Assembly: GCA_017475415.1 (NCBI GenBank)
Contig: JAFVFM010000006.1
Coordinates: 1-6,471 of the forward strand
Reading direction: 5' to 3'
DNA from: Solobacterium sp.
GTDB lineage: Bacteria; Bacillota_I; Bacilli_A; Erysipelotrichales; Erysipelotrichaceae
DNA length: 6,471 nt
Below, in pieces: positions 1-6,471 of this stretch. The notes beneath the pieces are model-generated. The model saw nothing but the letters and a program-made list of their open reading frames with translations, had not been told where the DNA came from and ran no database searches. The translations under genes and the position numbers were made by a program. Within the stretch, counting starts at the first letter, position 1. The number at the start of each line of letters is the position of its first letter.

Positions 1-14
1 ATAGGTAACCTCCT
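1..14 (-). promoter_or_regulatory. Ribosome binding site of a probable divergent gene off the left edge
   Basis: Read on the minus strand, positions 14 to 9 spell AGGAGG, a full Shine-Dalgarno core, followed by eight bases (TTACCTAT) up to the window edge. That is an ideal spacing for a start codon lying just outside position 1. No part of the coding sequence is visible, so the product is unknown. If correct, the region to the right is a divergent intergenic region shared with ald. A chance match is possible because only the ribosome binding site is seen. Confidence 0.45.
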
Positions 15-17
15 CTT

Positions 18-87
18 GTATGTGGTAATCCCACTTTCATACGATGAATTTCTACTCAAAGTATATGTGGTAAATCCACGTTCTTAC
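18..87. repeat. Two imperfect copies of a hairpin-forming 24-bp repeat, 45 bp apart
   Basis: Copy 1 (19-42) and copy 2 (64-87) match at 20 of 24 positions. Both start with TATGTGGTAA and end in a TAC. Each contains the same dyad: GTGG, five bases, CCAC (22-34 and 67-79). Outside the dyad there is more pairing, GTAT/ATAC in copy 1 and GTA/TAC in copy 2, with the unpaired bases on the same side of the stem. Conservation of the dyad, while the loop and bulge bases differ, suggests function either as two operator sites for a DNA-binding regulator or as twin RNA hairpins. I do not recognise the motif as a known operator or riboswitch. It lies upstream of ald and of the presumed divergent gene, so either could be the target. 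Confidence 0.55.
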
Positions 88-171
88 AATTGGCAAGGTT
101 ACTTTTTTTACCGCCTCCTTACGTCATTACATATTGTCTAAATTAGAAAGCAAGGTACTTTAATAAAATTT

Positions 172-198
172 GGCACATTATACCTTGTGCCTTTTTTT
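172..198 (+). terminator. Intrinsic terminator or attenuator ahead of ald
   Basis: GGCACA (172-177) pairs with TGTGCC (186-191) around an eight-base loop, followed directly by seven T residues (192-198). This is a standard rho-independent terminator for rightward transcription. It ends 38 bases before the ald start codon. If the upstream gene is divergent, as its ribosome binding site suggests, no rightward gene needs terminating here, so the hairpin would act as an attenuator in the ald leader. A competing pairing, CAAGGTA (151-157) with TACCTTG (181-187), would use the first two bases of the terminator 3' arm. On the minus strand the hairpin is not followed by a clean T-tract. Confidence 0.7.
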
Positions 199-206
199 GT
201 CGTCTT
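177..206 (-). promoter_or_regulatory. Candidate leftward promoter for the divergent gene
   Basis: The minus strand carries a consensus -10 box TATAAT at 182-177. A weak -35 candidate (AAGACG, 206-201) lies 18 bases upstream and shares only GAC with the consensus. Transcription would start near position 170 and give a leader of about 170 bases that includes both hairpin repeats. The -10 overlaps the loop of the rightward terminator, so the TATAAT may be coincidental. Confidence 0.25.
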
Positions 207-214
207 GTTAAAAT
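185..214 (+). promoter_or_regulatory. ald: Weak candidate extended -10 promoter for ald
   Basis: TAAAAT (209-214) is preceded by TG at 206-207, giving an extended -10. A partial -35, TTGTGC (185-190), lies 18 bases upstream. A start near 221 would leave an unusually short leader beginning at the Shine-Dalgarno sequence, which argues against it. I found no better rightward promoter between 110 and 236; TTGTCT at 134-139 lacks a well-spaced -10. The real ald promoter may lie left of the terminator or outside the window. Confidence 0.25.
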
Positions 215-236
215 GTATTTAAGGAGAGTATTGAAC

Positions 237-1352
237 ATGAAAATCGGATGTGTAAAAGAAATTAAAAATAATGAGTTTCGCGTAGGTATGACACCAGATA
301 ACGCAAAGATTTATGCTAGCCATGGCCATGAAGTATATATAGAAAAAGGAGCTGGTTTGGGTTCAGGCTTTACGGATGATGAATACCAAAAGAGTGGTGC
401 TACATTATGCGATACTGCGAAAGAAGTATGGGATACTGTTGAAATGATGGTCAAGGTAAAAGAACCATTGGAAGCAGAATATGAACTTTTTCATGAGGGG
501 TTAATTCTATATACTTATTTACATTTAGCTGCCGATAAGCCACAAATGGATGCTTTATTAGCGGGTAAAATTAAAGGTGTTGCCTATGAAACGTTAATAG
601 AAAGAGACGGTAGTTTACCATTACTTGCACCAATGAGCCAAATCGCTGGTCGCTTGAGCATACAAGAAGGTGCTAAATATTTGGAAAAGAAATATGGTGG
701 AGAAGGTGTGTTATTGGCTGGTGTGCCAGGAACATATAAAGCTAATGTTGTAATCTTAGGTGGCGGTACAGTAGGTATGAATGCTTGCCAAATCGCTACA
801 GGTATAGGTGCGAATGTGACGATATTAGATATTTCTTTAAAGCGTTTGGAATATTTAGATCATGTCTTTGGTTCACGCATTCAAACATTAGCTTCAAATG
901 ACACTAATATTGAACGTGCTGTTAAAGATGCGGATCTCGTTATTGGTGCTGTATTAGTGCCGGGTAAATCTGCACCTAAGATTTTTAAGAAAGAATATTT
1001 AAAGGAAATGAAACCAGGTGCTGTATTTGTGGATGTAGCAGTGGATCAAGGTGGTTGTGGAGAAAGTACAAAGGTAACAAGCCATGATGATCCGATATAT
1101 ATTGAAGATGGTGTAGTACATTATTGTGTTGGTAATATGCCAGGTGCTGTTCCACGTACAAGTACAATCGCCTTAACTAATGCGACATTAAATTATGGTT
1201 TACAAATCGCTGACTACGGTTTAGAAGAAGCTTGCAAGAAGAATGATGTAATCTATTCCGCAATTAATACTTATGATGGTAAATTAACTTGCAAAAATGT
1301 AGCGGATAGTTTTGAAGGATATAGCTACCACGATAGTAAAGATTTATTTTAA
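237..1352 (+). CDS. ald: Alanine dehydrogenase (NAD-dependent)
   Basis: Catalyses the reversible NAD-dependent oxidative deamination of L-alanine to pyruvate and ammonia in the cytoplasm. The protein is 371 residues, close to the usual 370-380. Known family catalytic and substrate residues are in place: Arg15 (NNEFR), Lys75 (MVKVKEP), His96 (YTYLHLA) and Asp270 (VDVAVDQGG). The Rossmann glycine motif GGGTVG is at 175-180, with the NAD-ribose acid Asp198 ending the following strand (ILD). The signature around NMPGAVPRTST (300-310) is intact. I chose ATG 237 because AAGGAG at 221-226 lies ten bases upstream; an in-frame ATG at 213 lies before that site and is unlikely. First gene of a tight cluster, 13 bases before the next start. 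It could serve alanine catabolism or, in fermentation, ammonia assimilation and NADH re-oxidation; the sequence cannot decide the direction. Confidence 0.97.
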   Translation: MKIGCVKEIKNNEFRVGMTPDNAKIYASHGHEVYIEKGAGLGSGFTDDEYQKSGATLCDTAKEVWDTVEMMVKVKEPLEAEYELFHEGLILYTYLHLAADKPQMDALLAGKIKGVAYETLIERDGSLPLLAPMSQIAGRLSIQEGAKYLEKKYGGEGVLLAGVPGTYKANVVILGGGTVGMNACQIATGIGANVTILDISLKRLEYLDHVFGSRIQTLASNDTNIERAVKDADLVIGAVLVPGKSAPKIFKKEYLKEMKPGAVFVDVAVDQGGCGESTKVTSHDDPIYIEDGVVHYCVGNMPGAVPRTSTIALTNATLNYGLQIADYGLEEACKKNDVIYSAINTYDGKLTCKNVADSFEGYSYHDSKDLF

Positions 1353-1365
1353 GGAAGGAAAAAAG

Positions 1366-3398
<2,033 letters not shown>

Positions 3399-3400
<2 letters not shown>

Positions 3401-3421
3401 GGCTACGGTGGTAGCCTTTTT
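3399..3421 (+). terminator. Intrinsic terminator at the end of the glucosidase gene
   Basis: AAGGCTAC (3399-3406) pairs perfectly with GTAGCCTT (3411-3418) around the tetraloop GGTG, and the T run continues to 3421. The first stem bases are the last two of the TAA stop codon. The next base, 3422, begins the Shine-Dalgarno sequence of the following gene. It should end most transcripts of the ald cluster, with any leakage feeding the next gene. Confidence 0.8.
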
Positions 3422-3431
3422 AGGAGGGCAT

Positions 3432-4136
3432 ATGCGAAATAAAATCATCTTTACAATGGAAGATATGATAGAACTGATTGAATATTATGGCTTCCTACCT
3501 TTTTTTGAAAATGAAATAAGTGGTTTTAGTGTTGCAGAGCACTGCGATCCAAGTATTTATTTTACGGATAAAGAAGGGCCGTGGGAATGGAAGGGGCCAA
3601 TTATCTCAGAATTAGGTTTAGCTTATGGAAAGTTCTTTCATCGTAAGGCTGGCTTTATTACGAAGAAATGGTTTGTTGATTTTGCGAATTATCGAAGGAA
3701 TGGCTATGATTTCGAGGCAGCCTGTTCAGATGGTTTAATGAGTGAACAAGAACAATATTTATATTCCTTATTGGAAACAAGGCATTCTGCTTTATCAAAG
3801 GAATTGAAAGCGATTGGTGGGTATAATAAGCCAAAAGAAAAAGGCAAGGATGCATGGCAACCGCGTAAGGGCTTTGATACAACACTTACAAAATTACAAA
3901 TGAAAGGTTATATTCTGACTTCTAACTTTGAATATGAAATAGATAAAGAAGGTAAACCGTATGGTTGGGGTATTACGCGGTATGCTCTAGCGGAAACCTA
4001 TTTAGGCAAATCCTTTTCAAAGCATATTTATGATCGAAAGGTAGAAGAGTCGTATAAGCGTATGGTAAAGCATTTGAAAAAAGTCTTGCCGGAAGCTTCG
4101 GATGCACAAATCGAACACCTATTAATGAATAAATGA
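3432..4136 (+). CDS. Conserved uncharacterised protein, AlkZ-related type
   Basis: A 234-residue soluble protein with no signal peptide or membrane segment. Its pattern recalls the small Bacillota proteins annotated 'AlkZ-related', named for resemblance to the AlkZ DNA glycosylase superfamily; their function is not established and I assign none. Motifs that look conserved are GFLPFF (20-25), the aromatic WEWKGP (51-56), AYGKFFHRKAGFI (64-76), FANYRRNGYDF (84-94), LQMKGYI (155-161) and KPYGWG (175-180). The C-terminus is a basic helix resembling the end of DNA-binding proteins, which is inference. ATG 3432 follows AGGAGGG (3422-3428) with tight spacing of three to four bases; a GTG at 3408 lies inside the terminator hairpin and is rejected. 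No clear promoter is visible between the terminator and the start, so expression may depend on readthrough or on a promoter inside the glucosidase gene. Confidence 0.7.
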   Translation: MRNKIIFTMEDMIELIEYYGFLPFFENEISGFSVAEHCDPSIYFTDKEGPWEWKGPIISELGLAYGKFFHRKAGFITKKWFVDFANYRRNGYDFEAACSDGLMSEQEQYLYSLLETRHSALSKELKAIGGYNKPKEKGKDAWQPRKGFDTTLTKLQMKGYILTSNFEYEIDKEGKPYGWGITRYALAETYLGKSFSKHIYDRKVEESYKRMVKHLKKVLPEASDAQIEHLLMNK

Positions 4137-4151
4137 AAAAAGTTTCATTTA
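4130..4151 (+). terminator. Weak AT-rich hairpin over the stop codon of the AlkZ-related gene
   Basis: TAAATGAAA (4130-4138) and TTTCATTTA (4143-4151) form a nine-bp stem with an AAAG loop. The stem contains the TGA stop. It is almost entirely A-T and is followed by ATAAG rather than a T-tract, so it is a poor terminator by rule. It may still act as a weak 3' end, since the next gene has its own promoter. Confidence 0.35.
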
Positions 4152-4160
4152 ATAAGTAAA

Positions 4161-4175
4161 TATTTTCAGAAAATG
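4161..4175 (+). promoter_or_regulatory. Probable CodY box upstream of the branched-chain amino acid importer
   Basis: TATTTTCAGAAAATG matches the published CodY consensus AATTTTCWGAAAATT at 13 of 15 positions, and the inner 13 bases (4162-4174) form a perfect dyad. CodY senses branched-chain amino acids and GTP in Bacillota and commonly controls liv-type transporters, which fits the downstream genes. The centre lies about 65 bases upstream of the predicted start point, 22 bases before the -35 box. That is further upstream than a simple blocking site, so co-repression with another site or activation are both possible. Confidence 0.65.
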
Positions 4176-4197
4176 ATGAAAAATAATGAAAAGTAGG

Positions 4198-4226
4198 TTG
4201 ATTTTGTGTTTTTGTCTACCTATAAT
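4198..4226 (+). promoter_or_regulatory. Sigma-A promoter of the branched-chain amino acid transport operon
   Basis: The -35 TTGATT (4198-4203) and a perfect -10 TATAAT (4221-4226) are separated by the optimal 17 bases. Transcription is predicted to start near 4233 and give a leader of about 27 bases before the binding-protein start codon. This is the clearest promoter in the window and sits between the CodY-like box and the gene. Confidence 0.82.
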
Positions 4227-4259
4227 TTAGTCATTATCAAGAAACGAGAGGGAAAGAAT

Positions 4260-5495
4260 ATGGAAATGAAAAAGTTTTGGAAAGGAGGATTTGCCGTAGC
4301 TATGGCTGTAGCCATGATGGCATGTTCTTCAGGAAATGGTGCTTCTTCAAACAACACAAGTAGCGAAACAAGTTCTACGAATGCAGAAACTACTACAAGT
4401 GCTGAAGCAATTAAAATAGGTATTTCTGGTCCATTAACAGGCGGCGCTGCTGTATATGGTCAAGCTGTAAAGAATGCGATTGAATTGGCTGTTGAGGAGG
4501 TTAATGCTCAAGGTGGCGTACAATTTGAAGCGAATATACAAGATGATGCACATGATCCCGAAAAAGCAGTTACTGCTTATGGTCAATTAAAGGACTGGGG
4601 TATGCAAGTATCATTAGGAACAGTAACATCTGCTCCTGGTGCTGCAGTTGCACAACTCTATGCTGATGATCATATCTTCGCATTAACACCATCTGCATCT
4701 TCTATGGATGTTATCTATAACTCCACAACAAAGAGTTATTATGGAACATTCTATCAAATGTGCTTTACCGATCCTAACCAAGGTATCGCTAGTGCAGATT
4801 ATTTATCAACACATACGAACTTAGGCACAAAGGTAGCAGTTATTTGGAAAAATGATGATAACTATTCTACAGGTGTTCATGAAAAATTTGTAGCTGAAGC
4901 GAAAGAAAAGAACTTAGAAATCGTATCTGATGAAACATTTGATACTTCAAGTGCATCAGATTTCACAGTACAACTTCAAAAGGCAAAGGATGCAGGTGCA
5001 GATATTCTATTCCTTCCTATTTACTACGAACCAGCATCACTCATCTTAACACAAGCGGATGCAATGGGTTATAAGCCAACTGTATTCGGAATTGATGGTA
5101 TGGATGGCATCCTTTCGCTAGAAGGTTTTGATACAAAGTTAGCTGAAGGTGTATATCTATTAACACCATTCTCAGCAGATGCAACAGATGAAAAGACAGT
5201 GAATTTTGTAACAAAATTCAAAGAAAAATATGGTGATGTTCCAAACCAATTTGCGGCAGATGCATATGACTGTATTTACGCTCTTGCGCAAGCATGTACG
5301 GAAGGTAATGTAACTGCTTCAATGTCTGCAACAGAAATCACAGATATTATGGTTAAGCAATTCACATCGATGAATTTCGAAGGTATTACTGGTACTGAAG
5401 GTTCTGCGATTACATGGGCAGAAACAGGTGAAGTATCTAAATCACCTAAAGCTATGGTGATTCAAGATGGCGCCTATGTTGGTGTAAACGACTAA
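4260..5495 (+). CDS. livJ: Branched-chain amino acid ABC transporter, substrate-binding lipoprotein
   Basis: Captures leucine, isoleucine, valine or related amino acids outside the membrane and delivers them to the LivH/LivM permease. The 411-residue protein has a lipoprotein signal peptide: basic MEMKKFWKGG, a hydrophobic stretch at 11-20, then MMAC with Cys22 as the lipidated residue. A Ser/Thr/Asn-rich linker (23-49) follows. The type I periplasmic-binding fold starts at IKIGISGPLTG (51-61), with the typical YGQAVKNAIELAVEEVNAQGG (67-86). Segments LGTVTSAPGAAV (119-130) and LTPSASS (142-148) correspond to ligand-pocket loops in the family. ATG 4260 has GAGAGGG (4246-4252) seven bases upstream; an in-frame start at 4206 lies before the transcription start. 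Exact ligand specificity cannot be read from sequence; related members bind other amino acids, amides or urea. The symbol is by analogy. Confidence 0.9.
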   Translation: MEMKKFWKGGFAVAMAVAMMACSSGNGASSNNTSSETSSTNAETTTSAEAIKIGISGPLTGGAAVYGQAVKNAIELAVEEVNAQGGVQFEANIQDDAHDPEKAVTAYGQLKDWGMQVSLGTVTSAPGAAVAQLYADDHIFALTPSASSMDVIYNSTTKSYYGTFYQMCFTDPNQGIASADYLSTHTNLGTKVAVIWKNDDNYSTGVHEKFVAEAKEKNLEIVSDETFDTSSASDFTVQLQKAKDAGADILFLPIYYEPASLILTQADAMGYKPTVFGIDGMDGILSLEGFDTKLAEGVYLLTPFSADATDEKTVNFVTKFKEKYGDVPNQFAADAYDCIYALAQACTEGNVTASMSATEITDIMVKQFTSMNFEGITGTEGSAITWAETGEVSKSPKAMVIQDGAYVGVND

Positions 5496-5524
5496 TTCCA
5501 TCGTGAAGTAGACTTGTAAGAATA

Positions 5525-5562
5525 AAGGTTACCAATATAAAATAGATTGGTAACCTTGTTTT
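5525..5562 (+). terminator. Intercistronic hairpin between the binding protein and permease genes
   Basis: AAGGTTACCAAT (5525-5536) and ATTGGTAACCTT (5546-5557) form a perfect 12-bp stem with a nine-base loop. The downstream tract is TTGTTTTAG, an interrupted and short T run. This looks like a leaky terminator or a stabiliser of the upstream mRNA 3' end. Either would let the abundant binding protein be made in excess over the membrane subunits, a common arrangement in ABC importer operons. Confidence 0.7.
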
Positions 5563-5581
5563 AGTAAAAGGAGGTATAAAC

Positions 5582-6463
5582 GTGGCCTTTTTATCATTTT
5601 TGATTAATGGACTTGGTCTAGGTAGTGTATATGCAATTATCGCACTTGGTTATAGTATGGTATATGGTATTGCGAAAATGTTGAACTTTGCGCATGGCGA
5701 TGTCATCATGGTGGGCGCCTATGTTGCCTTTTTTGCGATCTCTTCATTCCAATTACCAACTGTGGTAGCGATTCTTTTATCTATTGTTGTATGTACGATT
5801 TTAGGTATTACAATTGAACGCTTAGCTTATAAGCCACTTCGTCAAGCACCATCATTAGCCGTATTAATTACAGCTATAGGTGTAAGTTATTTCTTACAAA
5901 ATGGTGCACAACTATTATGGAGTTCTTCTACAAAAGTATTCCCACAGGTATTAGGTAAGGGTACTTTATCTTTATTTGATGGCCAATTAAGTGTTTCTTA
6001 TATTTCTATTACAACCATAATTACTTGTATTGTGATTATGACATTATTGACTTTATTTATTAATCGTACAAAAACAGGGCAAGCGATGCGTGCTTGTTCA
6101 GAAGATAAGGGTGCAGCTACACTAATGGGAATTAATGTAAATCAAATTATTTCTATTACATTTGCGATTGGTTCTGGCTTAGCTGCTATTGCGGCAGTAT
6201 TACTTGCCTCAACTTATCCTGTTGTTTCACCAACGATGGGTTCTTTACCAGGTATTAAAGCTTTTACCGCTGCTGTATTTGGTGGCATTGGTTCAATTCC
6301 GGGAGCTTTTTTAGGGGGTCTATTATTAGGTGTTATCGAAACCCTAACAAAGGCATATATTTCTACGCAATTAAGTGACGCGATTGTATTTGCGGTATTG
6401 ATTGCTGTATTACTGATTAAGCCAACTGGCTTATTAGGCAAAAAGCTAAGTGAGAAAGTGTAG
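5582..6463 (+). CDS. livH: Branched-chain amino acid ABC transporter permease, LivH type
   Basis: Integral membrane subunit that with LivM forms the channel for amino acids delivered by the upstream lipoprotein, powered by LivG/LivF ATPases expected further right. The 293-residue length fits LivH. Hydrophobic segments lie roughly at 10-30, 40-56, 58-76, 92-112, 140-160, 187-210, 225-250 and 265-280. Family motifs are LNFAHGD (34-40), the cytoplasmic loop TGQAMRACSEDKGAATLMGIN (165-185) that contacts the ATPase, and GGIGSIPGAFLGG (234-246). It starts with GTG 5582, chosen because AAAAGGAGG (5566-5574) is seven bases upstream and the protein opens at the expected hydrophobic helix. It lies after a leaky hairpin in the operon, so its mRNA level is likely below that of the binding protein. 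Specificity is not defined by sequence alone. Confidence 0.94.
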   Translation: MAFLSFLINGLGLGSVYAIIALGYSMVYGIAKMLNFAHGDVIMVGAYVAFFAISSFQLPTVVAILLSIVVCTILGITIERLAYKPLRQAPSLAVLITAIGVSYFLQNGAQLLWSSSTKVFPQVLGKGTLSLFDGQLSVSYISITTIITCIVIMTLLTLFINRTKTGQAMRACSEDKGAATLMGINVNQIISITFAIGSGLAAIAAVLLASTYPVVSPTMGSLPGIKAFTAAVFGGIGSIPGAFLGGLLLGVIETLTKAYISTQLSDAIVFAVLIAVLLIKPTGLLGKKLSEKV

Positions 6464-6467
6464 GTGA
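6462..6467 (+). promoter_or_regulatory. Ribosome binding site of the next operon gene, expected livM
   Basis: AGGTGA overlaps the TAG stop of livH and complements the 16S tail (AGGAGGTGA). A start codon should lie a few bases past the right edge. An alternative is that GTG at 6464 is itself the start, with AAA as the second codon, but it lacks a Shine-Dalgarno sequence. By operon logic the gene is livM; none of its coding sequence can be confirmed here. Confidence 0.5.
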
Positions 6468-6471
6468 AAGA

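Noticed and set aside
1..40. Short minus-strand reading frame starting at ATG 40-38 and open to the left edge (MKVGLPHTRGGYL)
   Set aside because: It has no Shine-Dalgarno sequence before its ATG and overlaps the AGGAGG that itself looks like the ribosome binding site of the divergent gene. About 13 codons are not enough to support a call.
18..87. CRISPR array
   Set aside because: Only two copies, which differ at 4 of 24 positions, with a spacer of about 21 bases. Repeats in a real array are nearly identical with longer spacers, and no cas gene is present.
1..110. T-box, glycine, purine or SAM riboswitch
   Set aside because: None of the conserved core motifs I know for these classes, such as the T-box AGGGTGGNACCGCG, is present on either strand.
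213..236. N-terminal extension of ald from ATG 213
   Set aside because: The extra eight residues precede the AAGGAG at 221-226, and alanine dehydrogenases start at MKIG-like residues, as ATG 237 gives.
985..1167. Minus-strand frames inside genes (also near 1596-1943, 2280-2471, 3658-3885 and 6214-6441)
   Set aside because: They lie antisense to well-supported genes, show no ribosome binding sites or family resemblance, and have compositions expected of shadow frames.
4206..4259. Extended start of the binding protein
   Set aside because: The extension would run through the -10 box of the promoter and ahead of the predicted transcript start. ATG 4260 gives a proper lipoprotein signal and ribosome binding site.
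5525..5557. Shared GGTAACC/GGTTACC words in the left leader (4-10, 96-102) and the livJ-livH hairpin as a dispersed regulatory element
   Set aside because: The shared words are only 7-8 bases and the surrounding sequences and contexts differ. A chance match between stems is the simpler explanation.

Overview
This is an AT-rich bacterial window with strong AGGAGG-type ribosome binding sites, short intergenic gaps and compact intrinsic terminators. A lipoprotein-type binding protein and a 6-phospho-beta-glucosidase add to the picture of a low-GC Bacillota (Firmicute), perhaps a fermentative gut or oral member such as the Erysipelotrichales. The taxon is an inference from style, not from a marker gene. 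All six complete genes are on the + strand and none shows a frameshift.

Layout. Positions 1-236 are a non-coding, regulation-rich stretch. A Shine-Dalgarno sequence faces left at the very edge, probably for a divergent gene just outside the window. It also holds two imperfect copies of a hairpin-forming repeat 45 bp apart and a good intrinsic terminator about 40 bases before the first gene. Then come alanine dehydrogenase (ald, 237-1352), a flavin reductase-like FMN protein (1366-1923) and a GH1 6-phospho-beta-glucosidase (1928-3400). These three are tightly packed and most likely one transcript, closed by a terminator at 3399-3421. Its U-tract touches the ribosome binding site of the next gene, an uncharacterised protein resembling AlkZ-related proteins (3432-4136).

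The right third starts a branched-chain amino acid ABC importer operon. It contains a 13/15 match to the CodY box, a near-ideal sigma-A promoter, the lipoprotein binding protein (4260-5495), a 12-bp perfect hairpin, and the permease livH (5582-6463). A partial Shine-Dalgarno sequence at the right edge points to the next gene, expected to be livM.

Working together: alanine dehydrogenase links alanine to pyruvate and ammonia, the glucosidase feeds phosphorylated beta-glucosides into glycolysis, and the Liv system imports hydrophobic amino acids under likely CodY control. The window therefore reads as carbon/nitrogen housekeeping. I do not see a phage, mobile, defence or biosynthetic system. The least explained part is the leader region at 1-198, which combines tandem hairpins, long-range complementarity and a terminator before ald; it could be an undescribed cis-regulatory RNA or a set of paired operators.
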